DNA of 64,000 nucleotides. Source: Lachnospiraceae bacterium FE2018 (lineage in GTDB: Bacteria; Bacillota; Clostridia; Lachnospirales; Lachnospiraceae). A program made the position numbers and the translations under genes. The notes beneath the pieces are model-generated. The model saw only the letters and a program-made list of their open reading frames with translations. It had not been told where the DNA came from and ran no database searches. The DNA lies in the NCBI GenBank assembly GCA_000702845.1, contig JNKK01000004.1, positions 62,001-126,000 of the forward strand, given 5' to 3'. Shown piece after piece: positions 49,937 through 58,866 of the stretch; the first letter of the stretch is position 1, and each line of letters starts with the position of its first letter.

Positions 49937-51439
49937 TCACAGAAAGCGGGGTAAATATTCGATCAGATCAGATGCCGTTGCACTTCTTGCCGAACCGGCT
50001 TCTTCCGCTGCGCGTCCGGCCAGACCGTGAACCAGATCACCCAGTGCGGCGGCACAGATTTCAGCTTCATCCGAAACCGTATGAAGTGCCGCGATGATAC
50101 CGGAAAGCACATCACCGCTTCCCGCAGTTGCCAGCGCACTGGTCCCGGAATGCATCAGGTAAGAAGTGCCGTCAGGACAGGCGATCACGGTTCTTGCATC
50201 CTTCATGACGCAAATTACACCATTCTCCCGCGCAAACTGCTCCGCGGCATCAAACGGGTTTTTTCGGATCTCATCGACAGAACGACCTGTCAGCCGGCTC
50301 ATCTCGACCAGATGCGGTGTGACAACGATTCTGCACACCTCAGCTGTCCGTATCATGCTATTCTTCAGTGCGGGATCCTTTGCAATCAGATTCAGTGCGT
50401 CGGCATCCAGCACCAGTGGGACTCTGCAGTTATCCAGAATCCAGGTCAGCAGCGCGTGCGCGTCTTCGTCAGTCCCGAGTCCGGGGCCTGCCAGAATACC
50501 GTCTGCCCACCGCAGGGCCGCCTGATAATTCTCCGGATCGAAATATCCCGCATCATATGTGCTGATCAGAGCTTCGGGGAATGCCGCGGCGAGTGGTGTC
50601 CTGTTTGCTGACTCTGTCAGAATCCGCACCATCCCCGCGCCTGCGCCAAGCGCCGCGCGGCCGGCGAGATATGCCGCCCCGTATATATTTCTTGATCCCG
50701 CGGCAACAAACAGTTTTCCGCAGGTTCCTTTGTTTCCGAAAGGATCGCGTTCCGGCAGATGCTTAAGATCATCCTGTTCCAGCAGGTACCTGTTGGAAAA
50801 AGCGGATCCCTCCGCATCCGGCTCCGGGATGCCGATCGCGGCGACACGCACATCACCGGCAAAGGCCGCGCCGGGCGCAAGATATAATCCGGGTTTTCCG
50901 TAAGCAAATGTAACCGTGCGTTCTGCGCGCACAGCGGTTCCGCAGATGCTTCCGTTGTCAGCATGGATACCGGAAGGAATATCCACTGCTACTACACGCA
51001 CGTTACGGTCGGCATTCAGTGCATTTATGATCTCTCCGGCACGTCCTGAAATTTCTCGTGACAGTCCGACGCCGAATATAGCATCGACAACGACAGAATA
51101 TTTTCCGGCTTCGTAATCCGATACAAAACCGGGACGGTACCAGCCAAGCAGTTCCATCTGATGCCGCATGCCCTCACTGTATTTTTCAGGACTGCCCAGG
51201 AGCAGTACATCCGGAGTAAATCCCTTTTCGCAGAGCATGCGCGCCACGGCGATTCCGTCACCGCCGTTGTTGCCGGTTCCGGCGATCACCAGAACACGGT
51301 CCAACGGCATGCGCGAATGCTGCATGGTGTGCAGTACCGAAAGTGCCGCGCGCTCCATCAGAACCGGTGAGGGCATACCGCGGGAAATCGCCAGCTGATC
51401 CGCTTCTTTCGATTCTTTTGCTGTCAGTAACCGGATCAT
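49937..51439 (-). CDS. nnr: Bifunctional NAD(P)H-hydrate epimerase / ADP-dependent dehydratase
   Basis: A 500-residue fusion that repairs damaged NAD(P)HX. The N-terminal epimerase (about 1-215) has VIAGTGNNGGDGIAVARML and VVDAIFGVGLSREISG; the C-terminal ribokinase-fold dehydratase (about 225-500) has GAGMVRILT, GPGLGTDEDA and the catalytic SALATAGSGDVLSGIIAAL. It overlaps rex by 4 bp, so the redox sensor and the NADH-repair enzyme are made together. Confidence 0.95.
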   Translation of the reverse strand: MIRLLTAKESKEADQLAISRGMPSPVLMERAALSVLHTMQHSRMPLDRVLVIAGTGNNGGDGIAVARMLCEKGFTPDVLLLGSPEKYSEGMRHQMELLGWYRPGFVSDYEAGKYSVVVDAIFGVGLSREISGRAGEIINALNADRNVRVVAVDIPSGIHADNGSICGTAVRAERTVTFAYGKPGLYLAPGAAFAGDVRVAAIGIPEPDAEGSAFSNRYLLEQDDLKHLPERDPFGNKGTCGKLFVAAGSRNIYGAAYLAGRAALGAGAGMVRILTESANRTPLAAAFPEALISTYDAGYFDPENYQAALRWADGILAGPGLGTDEDAHALLTWILDNCRVPLVLDADALNLIAKDPALKNSMIRTAEVCRIVVTPHLVEMSRLTGRSVDEIRKNPFDAAEQFARENGVICVMKDARTVIACPDGTSYLMHSGTSALATAGSGDVLSGIIAALHTVSDEAEICAAALGDLVHGLAGRAAEEAGSARSATASDLIEYLPRFL

Positions 51440-52083
51440 TCTGTCTCCTCATTTTTTATTGCTGCAAGATTGTAGGAAAGACGCATCAGACTGTCTGACA
51501 GATGCACATTCTCAACTACAACATCCTTTGGAAGAATCAGATTCAGGTCCGTATGCGCAAAATTCCAGATTGCGCGAATCCCGTTATCGGTGAGTGTTTT
51601 TGCAACTTCAATTGATGCTTCCTTTGGGATCGTCAGTGCCGCAATTTCTACTGCATGCTCCGCGAGAAACTGCGGCATTTCATCCAGCATGCGGATCGGA
51701 ATTCCGCGTACAAGACGTCCTTTCAGTGCCGGGTCAACATCAAACATTCCGATGATTCTGAAACCGTTTTTTTCAAATCCGTAGTTGCCCAGTGCCTGCC
51801 CGAGATGACCTGCACCCACAACAATCATGTTATGTACCTGGTCAAGACCGAGTATTTTCCCGATCTCCTCCCTGAGCACATATGCGTTGTAGCCGTACCC
51901 CTGTTGTCCGAATCCGCCAAAATTGTTCAGATCCTGCCGGATCTGAGATGCTGTTACCTTCATCCGCTCGCTGAGTTCACCGGAAGAAATCCGTTCGATT
52001 CCTGAATCCAGCAGTTCGCCAAGATATCGGTAATAACGCGGCAGACGGCTGATTACTGCCTTCGAAATCCCCTTTTCCTTCAC
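51436..52083 (-). CDS. rex: Redox-sensing transcriptional repressor Rex
   Basis: A 215-residue NADH/NAD+ sensor. The winged helix carries ISKAVISRLPRYYRYLGELL and RMKVTASQIRQDLNNFGGFG; the Rossmann domain has VVGAGHLGQALGNYGFE. High NADH releases it from DNA and derepresses fermentation genes. The start is a GTG at 52083 (KEKGISKAVI), chosen because GGAGG lies 8 nt upstream and the family begins there; ATGs at 52104 and 52098 lie upstream of that Shine-Dalgarno. A perfect-consensus promoter precedes it. Confidence 0.95.
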   Translation of the reverse strand: MKEKGISKAVISRLPRYYRYLGELLDSGIERISSGELSERMKVTASQIRQDLNNFGGFGQQGYGYNAYVLREEIGKILGLDQVHNMIVVGAGHLGQALGNYGFEKNGFRIIGMFDVDPALKGRLVRGIPIRMLDEMPQFLAEHAVEIAALTIPKEASIEVAKTLTDNGIRAIWNFAHTDLNLILPKDVVVENVHLSDSLMRLSYNLAAIKNEETE

Positions 52084-52163
52084 GAAATAATCCTCCATAA
52101 ACATAACGATGCGTTCCGGAACAGACTATAAGTCCTGCCGGAACGCGTCTTTAACTTACATTT

Positions 52164-52192
52164 ATTATAGCAATTTCCTGAAGCATTGTCAA
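52164..52192 (-). promoter_or_regulatory. Consensus promoter of rex-nnr
   Basis: On the minus strand TTGACA (52192-52187), a 17-bp spacer and TATAAT (52169-52164): both hexamers are perfect. The leader is about 75 nt. Confidence 0.93.
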
Positions 52193-52271
52193 AAGATTGT
52201 CGATTATTTTTTGACAATTTTTTTATTTTTAACAATCTTTTAAAAATTAACAATCTTTTAAAGCTTAACAA
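52187..52271. promoter_or_regulatory. AT-rich repeat region upstream of rex, candidate operator
   Basis: TTAACAA occurs at 52229, 52247 and 52265 with an 18-bp period (TTAACAATCTTTTAAA twice). ATTGTC and GACAAT form an inverted pair around 52196-52218. TTGTTAA-type half-sites resemble those of Rex operators, but a full TTGTTAANNNNTTAACAA palindrome is not seen. Confidence 0.45.
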
Positions 52272-52273
52272 AG

Positions 52274-53710
52274 TTATGTCGTTATGTTCTGCAGTGCTTC
52301 CACCAGTTTCTCGAATTTCATAAAATGCGAGGCTTTTACAAGGATGGTATCATCTCTGTGAATCAGCCCGGGCAGTGCATCCATCAGATCATCTGTCGAA
52401 TCAAAATGACGCGTTTCCGCCGGCGCACCGCCTTTCTTAAGCGCATCAATCAGATGAACGCTCAGAGGACCCGCACAGTAATATGCATCGATTCCGAAAT
52501 CTGCTGCTGCGCTTCCGACTTCTTCATGCAGCGCTTTTTCATTCACGCCAAGCTCACCCATATCACCGAGCAGCGCGACTTTTCTTCCGGCTGCATGCTT
52601 CAGAACGTTAAGGGATGCCTTCATTGACATGGGATTTGCATTATAACAGTCGTCAATCACGGTGCAGAATCCTGTCTCTATGATCCGGAACCGTCCCGCA
52701 ATTGTCTCGCTGGATGCAATTCCGCGTCTGATTTCTTCAAGGGTCAGGCCATAGATCAGGCCGACAGCTGCTGCAGCCATGGCATTGTATACGGCATGAA
52801 TGCCGGGAACCTGTATTTCCGCATGAAAGTCTCCCTGCGGTGTGTGAATCCTGCAGCTGCTTCCGGTAATACCGTGGGAAACAATCTGGTCTGCCGTAAT
52901 CTGCGGGACGGCAGAATCCCCGCCGTTTAAATACAGCTCTGCATTATCCTGAAGTCCGAACCGCACGGTCTCTTCGGCGCGGTTTACCAGCGCCAGCTTA
53001 TCATCTTCCCCGTTCAGTACGATGTGTCCGTCCGGACGCAGAAAATCAAATATTTCTGTTTTGGCGCGCAGCACACCATCCCGGTCGCCCAGCTGTTCCA
53101 GATGGCAGGTCCCGATGTTTGTGATGACACAGGTATCGGGACGCGCGACATCCGCAAGGCGGTGCATCTCACCGAAATCACTGATGCCCATTTCAAGTAC
53201 CGCGATTTCATCTTCTTCCCGCAGCCGGAAAACAGTGAGGGGAAGTCCGAGTTCATTATTAAAATTTCCTTCGGTTTTTAATACTCTGTACTTCTGTTCC
53301 AGAACGGATGCGATCATTTCCTTCGTACTGGTTTTTCCGACACTTCCGGTGACACCGACAACAGGTATCTGAAGCTGCTGCAGATAGAATCTGGCAATCA
53401 TTTTTACCGCCTGCAGGGAGGACGGAACCTGAATATAGGCAGCGGTCTTTTCGCCTGCAGTCAGCTGCAGTTCCTCCGGATCCCGCTCGCCCAGAACTGC
53501 CGCGGCACCATCCCGTATAACCTGTCCGATAAAATCGTGACCGTCAACCCGGGCTCCGGGAATCGCCACAAAAAGGCAGCCGCAAGTGACTTTGCGGCTG
53601 TCGGTCGTAATAGCTGTAATTTCTGTGTTAATTGTATGTCTGGCTGCTTCTGCAGCTGTCAGGCTTCCGCCGCATGCCTGCGCGACCGCCTGAATGGTCA
53701 TGTTTTTCAT
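52274..53710 (-). CDS. murF: UDP-N-acetylmuramoyl-tripeptide--D-Ala-D-Ala ligase MurF
   Basis: A 478-residue Mur ligase with ITTDSRKVTCGCLFVAIPGA in the N-domain, the P-loop GVTGSVGKTSTKEM (Lys126), NFNNELGLPLTVF and DDCYNANPMSMKASL. It attaches D-Ala-D-Ala to complete the lipid II precursor. The start at 53710 follows GGAG by 7 nt. It lies 16 bp after ddl, whose product is its substrate. Confidence 0.96.
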   Translation of the reverse strand: MKNMTIQAVAQACGGSLTAAEAARHTINTEITAITTDSRKVTCGCLFVAIPGARVDGHDFIGQVIRDGAAAVLGERDPEELQLTAGEKTAAYIQVPSSLQAVKMIARFYLQQLQIPVVGVTGSVGKTSTKEMIASVLEQKYRVLKTEGNFNNELGLPLTVFRLREEDEIAVLEMGISDFGEMHRLADVARPDTCVITNIGTCHLEQLGDRDGVLRAKTEIFDFLRPDGHIVLNGEDDKLALVNRAEETVRFGLQDNAELYLNGGDSAVPQITADQIVSHGITGSSCRIHTPQGDFHAEIQVPGIHAVYNAMAAAAVGLIYGLTLEEIRRGIASSETIAGRFRIIETGFCTVIDDCYNANPMSMKASLNVLKHAAGRKVALLGDMGELGVNEKALHEEVGSAAADFGIDAYYCAGPLSVHLIDALKKGGAPAETRHFDSTDDLMDALPGLIHRDDTILVKASHFMKFEKLVEALQNITT

Positions 53711-53726
53711 GATAGATCTCCAGTAA

Positions 53727-54773
53727 TTATTCGAACGACTTTTCAATCAGCAGTTCACAGAGTCTCGGATAAGAAATTCCGAGCGCGGCAGCTTCCTGCG
53801 GCACCAGACTGGTCGGCGTCATGCCCGGAAGCGTATTTGCCTCAAGCGCGAACAGCTTCTCATTGCGGTCCATCAGGAAATCAAACCGGCAGTAACCTGT
53901 GATTCCCAGAGCTTCGGCACCGCGGACCGCCAGGTCCTGCATCTCCTTCGTCTTTGCTTCCGGCAGTTCGGCCGGACATGTCTCTACAACCGCGCCGGCT
54001 GAATACTTATTGTTGTAATCATAAAATCCGTGGATGGGCGCGATTTCAATGATCGGATATGCTTCTCCGCCAATGACTGCGACAGAAAATTCGCGGCCTC
54101 CGATATAAGGTTCAATCACTGCCTCCGGCTCCAGTGAAAAGGATTCTTTCAGTGCGTCGAGGTACTCCGGCTCACTGAATACAATGGAGGTACCGACGCT
54201 GGAACCGCCGCAGCAGGGTTTGACTACCACTGGATACTCCATGCCGAATGCTTCCGGCAGCGGAATCTGATCAAACGTTCCCTTGACCAGAGAAACACCG
54301 CCCGGCGTCGGGATTCCTGCCGCACGGAGACACTGTTTCGTCATGGTCTTATCCATGGCCAGGGCACTGCTCAGATATCCTGTTCCGGTATACTTGATGC
54401 CGAACAGGTCAAACGCGGCCTGTAATCTTCCGTCTTCTCCATTTGCACCGTGGAGCGCAAGAAAGGCAACGTCAGCTTTGCTGCAGAGCTCAATCACGTT
54501 CGGTCCGAAAAACTCCCTGCGGGAATCTATCGCTTCCTCCAGTTTTTCACTGTATTTGTGAATGTGTTCAACTGCAGCGGAAACATCATATTCTTCCGGA
54601 AACGGATCGTCCCAGTTCACAGTCTCCTCGCCAAAAAACACATCTGTGAGAATTGCTCTGTGACCGCGCTCGCGGAGCGCTCTGCAGACACCGGTTCCGG
54701 AGATGATCGATACATCGCGTTCCGAACTGGTTCCGCCGGCCAGCACGACAATATTCATCTGTTTTTTGATCAT
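53727..54773 (-). CDS. ddl: D-alanine--D-alanine ligase
   Basis: A 348-residue ATP-grasp enzyme: NIVVLAGGTSSERDVSIISG at the N-terminus, FLALHGANGEDGRLQ, KPCCGGSSVGTSIV and the metal-binding end YCRFDFLMDRNEKLFALEAN with TLPGMTPTSLVP. It makes the D-Ala-D-Ala dipeptide for MurF. GGAGG lies 5 nt before the ATG at 54773. It is coupled with murF and follows the L,D-transpeptidase gene. Confidence 0.96.
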   Translation of the reverse strand: MIKKQMNIVVLAGGTSSERDVSIISGTGVCRALRERGHRAILTDVFFGEETVNWDDPFPEEYDVSAAVEHIHKYSEKLEEAIDSRREFFGPNVIELCSKADVAFLALHGANGEDGRLQAAFDLFGIKYTGTGYLSSALAMDKTMTKQCLRAAGIPTPGGVSLVKGTFDQIPLPEAFGMEYPVVVKPCCGGSSVGTSIVFSEPEYLDALKESFSLEPEAVIEPYIGGREFSVAVIGGEAYPIIEIAPIHGFYDYNNKYSAGAVVETCPAELPEAKTKEMQDLAVRGAEALGITGYCRFDFLMDRNEKLFALEANTLPGMTPTSLVPQEAAALGISYPRLCELLIEKSFE

Positions 54774-54792
54774 GTTAACCTCCGCAAATGAA

Positions 54793-56235
54793 TTATCCCA
54801 TTGTGACTTCCTGTGTCGGCTCCGGACCTTTCACCTGCTGCTCACTATAATAGATAACAACCGGATCGCCAATCTCAATCGCATTAAATACCTGCTCACA
54901 TGCATCCCGCGGTGTATTAATACAGCCGTGAGAACCGTCATATTTGTAGACATCTCCGCCGTAATTCGAGCGCCAGGACGCGTCATGGACGCCGCAGTCT
55001 CCGTTAAACGGCAGCCAGAATTCGACTTTTACCGGGAACAGCTGAAACTGTGCATCTTTCTTTTTTGCATCAACAGCCCAGACACTTCCGGAAGGCGTTG
55101 AAAAACCGTTGGATTCCGTGCCGGATGTAATGTCAGTTTCAACGACAAGCACACCGTCCTTGTAGCACCACATCTTCTGGTCTTCGATACAGATTTCAAT
55201 ATAGGTCTGACCGATGTCGTTCATGGAGCGGTCTGTGCCCTTGTATCTGTAAATCGGTTCGATTGTTGTCTGTTCGCCGGCATAAATCGCCGAAATAAGC
55301 TGTTGTGTCGTCGATTCCCTGCCGATCAGCCAGCCGTAGTCACCGCCGCCTTCCAGCTCAATCGTAGTTCCCTTTGAAGTCTTAAACTCATGTGACAGGC
55401 CGAACGTATCGGTCTCTCGCGCCATGTTAACGACCCACTCTGCCGGCTTCGTCTCATCCAGCGAGAAGTTGCCCTCTTCATCCTGCACGATCCAGCCGTG
55501 AATCGTCGTACCGTCAACTGTCATCTGGCGGTCGACAAAATCATATGTGATTTTCGCAGACAGCATCTTGTTCAGCCGCTCTACTTCCTTGACAAGCTTC
55601 TCATCCTGTGCCCTGACAGAAGAATGCTCATACAGATTCAAAGCCTCAAAATCAACATCCGAATCGCCGTTCTGGACAGCTGCCATAACAGCCTGTTTTG
55701 CGGCATCACGCTTCAGAAGGTTGCCCTCGGACCCGTCAATGATTTCGAAGGATGTTCCGTTGTCCTGGATCTTGGCATCCGTCGGCGCAAAGACATTGGA
55801 GACTTCAAAAGCCTTCATATTATCAAGAATCTGGTCAACAGAATTCTCGTCATAGGTAAAGCCGGCGTCCACATTCAGATGGCGGGTCTGATTGAACTGG
55901 AAAATCCATGTCTTGATGTCCTGCTCATTCAGAAGCTTCTCCAGTGAGCCGTCATCCGCGTACTGCATATAAAGCTGTTCACCGTTGATTGTCTCGATCT
56001 GTCCGTTGCGTTCATGAACCGTCAGGACATATTCACGGATCTTGTCCTGGAAGGCATAACGCACTTCATCAACCGTACTGTCACCGCAGTCAAGACCGTT
56101 GATAATCGTACCCGGCAGAAAATGCTTTTTGAAATGCTGCATGCCAAAATAATACAATCCGCCGACCGCGCCGATCAGCACAATCAGCAGAATAATCACC
56201 GCGATCAGATTACGGGATCTTCTCTTTCCACTCAT
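54793..56235 (-). CDS. L,D-transpeptidase (YkuD) with PG-binding-4 type domains
   Basis: A 480-residue envelope enzyme: cytosolic basic start (MSGKRRSRN), one membrane helix (about 9-32), a long extracytoplasmic region with putative PG-binding-4 units (about 40-330) and a C-terminal YkuD domain (about 345-465) containing GVHDASW and SHGCINTP with the catalytic Cys438. It forms 3-3 crosslinks or anchors proteins, and resists most penicillins. The start at 56235 was preferred to a longer frame from 56271. It ends 19 bp before ddl. Confidence 0.92.
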   Translation of the reverse strand: MSGKRRSRNLIAVIILLIVLIGAVGGLYYFGMQHFKKHFLPGTIINGLDCGDSTVDEVRYAFQDKIREYVLTVHERNGQIETINGEQLYMQYADDGSLEKLLNEQDIKTWIFQFNQTRHLNVDAGFTYDENSVDQILDNMKAFEVSNVFAPTDAKIQDNGTSFEIIDGSEGNLLKRDAAKQAVMAAVQNGDSDVDFEALNLYEHSSVRAQDEKLVKEVERLNKMLSAKITYDFVDRQMTVDGTTIHGWIVQDEEGNFSLDETKPAEWVVNMARETDTFGLSHEFKTSKGTTIELEGGGDYGWLIGRESTTQQLISAIYAGEQTTIEPIYRYKGTDRSMNDIGQTYIEICIEDQKMWCYKDGVLVVETDITSGTESNGFSTPSGSVWAVDAKKKDAQFQLFPVKVEFWLPFNGDCGVHDASWRSNYGGDVYKYDGSHGCINTPRDACEQVFNAIEIGDPVVIYYSEQQVKGPEPTQEVTMG

Positions 56236-56390
56236 AGTATTCTCACTTCCTGAAATATTATAGGTTCTCATGAAACCTGTAGTATCGTATGGTAAACCGC
56301 CATGCCTGCACCATCATAGCACAGAACGACATAATTGTAAAATGTTCATTAACGATGCGCGGACATTGCATGCTTCGCTGTGTTCCCGCA

Positions 56391-57290
56391 TCACCAGCTG
56401 CAGCGGCCGGATGCGCCGCAAGGAAGAATCAGTCCGGTCGAACGGACAGGAAGACCGATTTCGTCTGCAGCAACAGTACCCCGCCGCTTCTCCAGCGCTG
56501 CTGAAATCATATACGTCAGGACAGAGGGTGCAAGTCCTGTCGTATAGGAATTAATCAGGAAAAACAGCGGCTGATCGGATAACAGCTGAACTGCCAGCTG
56601 AATAAACGGGTAAATGGATTCCTCCAGCTTCCAGATTTCTCCTTTCGGTCCGCGCCCGTAGGAAGGCGGATCCATGATGATGGCATCATAGTGATTGCCG
56701 CGGCGTATTTCCCGCTCGATAAACTTTTTGCAGTCATCAACCAGCCAGCGGACCGGGCGGTCTGCCAGTCCGGAAACCGCAGCATTTTCCTTTGCCCAGC
56801 GCACCATGCCTTTCGATGCGTCCACATGTGTGACGGATGCGCCCGCCGCGAGTGCCGCCAGTGTAGCGCCGCCGGTGTAGGCAAACAGATTCAGCACGCG
56901 GACGGGGCGTCCCGCATTCCGGATCAGTCCGGAAAACCAGTCCCAGTTGACAGCCTGTTCAGGAAACAGACCTGTATGTTTAAATGCAAACGGCTGAAGC
57001 CGGAATGTCAGTCTGCCGGCTTTTTCATCTGCCCCCGGTGCGTCCGTACCTTTTAACTGATAGGAGATTTCCCACTGTTCCGGCAGATCGTGAAATTCCC
57101 ATCTTCCGCCGCCCTTTGCGCTGCGGAAGTAGTGTCCGTGGTTTTTCCGCCAGCCGGGTTCCTGTTTCGGTGTATTCCAGATCACCTGCGGATCCGGCCG
57201 GACAAGCCGGTACGGTCCCCACTGTTCCAGCTTTTCCCCGGATGATGTATCCAGCACTTCATATTCTTTCCATCTGTCTGCAATCCACAT
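56391..57290 (-). CDS. Class I SAM-dependent methyltransferase (RlmI-like)
   Basis: A 299-residue methyltransferase with HTGLFPEQAVNWDW, the SAM-binding VLNLFAYTGGATLAALAAGA, HVDASKGMVRWAKENA and the catalytic DPPSYGRGPKGEIWKLE. This matches the C-terminal part of RlmI/RlmK-type rRNA cytosine/guanine methyltransferases, without the N-terminal PUA domain, so the RNA target is uncertain. It lies downstream of the tRNA-Gly terminator. Confidence 0.87.
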   Translation of the reverse strand: MWIADRWKEYEVLDTSSGEKLEQWGPYRLVRPDPQVIWNTPKQEPGWRKNHGHYFRSAKGGGRWEFHDLPEQWEISYQLKGTDAPGADEKAGRLTFRLQPFAFKHTGLFPEQAVNWDWFSGLIRNAGRPVRVLNLFAYTGGATLAALAAGASVTHVDASKGMVRWAKENAAVSGLADRPVRWLVDDCKKFIEREIRRGNHYDAIIMDPPSYGRGPKGEIWKLEESIYPFIQLAVQLLSDQPLFFLINSYTTGLAPSVLTYMISAALEKRRGTVAADEIGLPVRSTGLILPCGASGRCSW

Positions 57291-57329
57291 ATGCGTGTAT
57301 CTATACTCCTGAATGATTATTTACCGTTC

Positions 57330-57366
57330 AACAAAAACCCCGGAACGTATTTCGTTTCCGGGGATT
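57330..57366 (-). terminator. Terminator of the tRNA-Gly transcript
   Basis: On the minus strand a GC-rich stem (CCCCGGAAACG with CGTTCCGGGG, loop AAATA) is followed by TTTTTGTTG. It begins about 8 nt after the tRNA 3' end. Confidence 0.92.
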
Positions 57367-57370
57367 TTCG

Positions 57371-57441
57371 AGCAGATAACGGGAATCGAACCCGCCTCTC
57401 CAGCTTGGGAAGCTGGCGTTCTACCGATGAACTATATCTGC
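57371..57441 (-). tRNA. tRNA-Gly (anticodon CCC)
   Basis: A 71-nt cloverleaf: acceptor GCAGATA/TATCTGC with discriminator T, D arm GTTC-ATCGGTA-GAAC, anticodon arm CCAGC-TTCCCAA-GCTGG (anticodon CCC), 4-nt variable loop and T arm GCGGG-TTCGATT-CCCGT. No CCA is encoded. It has its own promoter and terminator and stands alone. Confidence 0.95.
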
Positions 57442-57452
57442 AATGCAAAGTC

Positions 57453-57482
57453 ATTATACTCCTTCCCTCACGTTTTTGCCAG
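57453..57482 (-). promoter_or_regulatory. Promoter of tRNA-Gly
   Basis: On the minus strand CTGGCA (57482-57477), 18-bp spacer and TATAAT (57458-57453), 11 bp before the tRNA 5' end. Confidence 0.7.
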
Positions 57483-57533
57483 AGGAAATTTTTCACGTCT
57501 GCCGGAGGGATTATTTTACGTTTGTTTTTATGC

Positions 57534-58640
57534 TTATTCAAAAGGAAATCTATACGGCAGCTGCAGTTCGTCACGCAGCATAATCAGCTCTTTCTGCACT
57601 GCCGCTCCTACCGGAACCCCCTTGTCCCTGCGGTCCAGCCACGCGAGATATTCCTTCTCGCCTGCCGTGTAGATCCGGTCCCTGCCAGGCGCCTTTTCCG
57701 ATGCCCGCAGTGCCCGGCAGATTTCACCAGCGGTTTTCCGGAACAGATCACGCCCCATAAACGCATCCGGATCAATGACAAAGAAGAAATGTCCGAGATG
57801 ATACATCTGCGGCGATCCGTCCGGACCGACGCCGGTCAGTGCCTTCATATACTGCCCGCCCGCCAGCGCGGCTGAAAGGATCTCGACAACGGCCGCGTAG
57901 CCATATCCCTTGTAACCGGCCATTTCATCATCGATTCCGCCCAGCGGCGCGAGCGCGGCCGTACCGTTCACGAGCGCCTGCAGAATTTCTTCGCTGTCCG
58001 TCATCGCGGACCCGTCCCGTCCGACAACCATACCGGCCGGTGTATCTTTTCCCTCGCGTGCATAATATTCAATTTTTCCGCGCTGAACGATAGAGGTCGC
58101 ACAGTCTATGCAAAACGGAAAGTCCTCGTCAGTCGGCAGTGAAAACGTCAGCGGATTGGTTCCCAGCATATTTTCCACGCCGAATGTCGGCGCGATCGAC
58201 GGACGCGCATTTGTTCCTGTAATACCGATAAGTCCTTCGTCCGCAGCCATTCCGGTCCAGTAGCCGGCAATCCCGTAATGTGTGGAATTGCGGATCGCTC
58301 CGCCGGCCATGCCATATTGCTTTGCTTTCTCTATAAGACGCTTCATCATCCTGTGGCTGGCGACCATTCCCATGCCGTTGTGGGCATCCATGACGACAGT
58401 CGTCGGTGTTTCTCTCAGAATTTCCGTTTCTGTTACAGGAAGCAGCGTACCTTTCCGGATTCTGTCCAGATAGATCGGTTTAAACCGGTTGCACCCATGA
58501 CTCTCGATCCCGCGCCGGTCTGATTCCAGCAGAACATCCGCACAGATGGCGGCATCTTCTTCCGGTACACCGTACGCGCGAAATACATCGATCATAAAAT
58601 GATTGATCAGTTCCCATGGAACATATGGCCTTGTTTCCAT
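57534..58640 (-). CDS. Ldh family (malate/L-lactate/ureidoglycolate-type) NAD(P)-dependent dehydrogenase
   Basis: A 368-residue oxidoreductase of the Ldh/YlbC/AllD family, unrelated to the classical LDH fold. Blocks: DRRGIESHGCNRF, NGMGMVASHRMM, IRNSTHYGIAGYWTGMAADE, NMLGTNPLTFSLPT and MAGYKGYGYAAVVEILSAAL. Substrates in the family are 2-keto/2-hydroxy acids; which one applies here is not visible. AGGAGAG precedes the ATG. It is transcribed divergently from iolB over a 226-bp region. Confidence 0.9.
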   Translation of the reverse strand: METRPYVPWELINHFMIDVFRAYGVPEEDAAICADVLLESDRRGIESHGCNRFKPIYLDRIRKGTLLPVTETEILRETPTTVVMDAHNGMGMVASHRMMKRLIEKAKQYGMAGGAIRNSTHYGIAGYWTGMAADEGLIGITGTNARPSIAPTFGVENMLGTNPLTFSLPTDEDFPFCIDCATSIVQRGKIEYYAREGKDTPAGMVVGRDGSAMTDSEEILQALVNGTAALAPLGGIDDEMAGYKGYGYAAVVEILSAALAGGQYMKALTGVGPDGSPQMYHLGHFFFVIDPDAFMGRDLFRKTAGEICRALRASEKAPGRDRIYTAGEKEYLAWLDRRDKGVPVGAAVQKELIMLRDELQLPYRFPFE

Positions 58641-58866
58641 TTCTCTCTCCTGTTTTCGTATGATTTAAGCGCCAGTGAAGCATTCCGTTCCGACAAAACA
58701 ACAATTATAACAATTTCAGAAGGTTTTCCGTAAAACCATGATGTTTTCTGATGCACTAAATATACATGAACTGCCGAAAGTACACAAGCAGGTATTGACA
58801 TTCCTGTGTTGAGATTATTATAGTTAAGTAGTAACAAGATTATCAACTTTTGCGAGGTATAAGTGA
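58641..58866. promoter_or_regulatory. Divergent control region of the Ldh-type gene and iolB
   Basis: It contains the iolB promoter (58795-58824), a minus-strand TATAAT (58709-58704) with a weak -35 for the Ldh-type gene, and the inverted repeat GGTTTT-CCGT-AAAACC at 58722-58737 as a candidate operator. No gene fits inside. Confidence 0.6.
58795..58824 (+). promoter_or_regulatory. Promoter of iolB
   Basis: TTGACA (58795-58800), 18-bp spacer, TATAGT (58819-58824); GAGG about 9 nt before the ATG. Confidence 0.82.
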
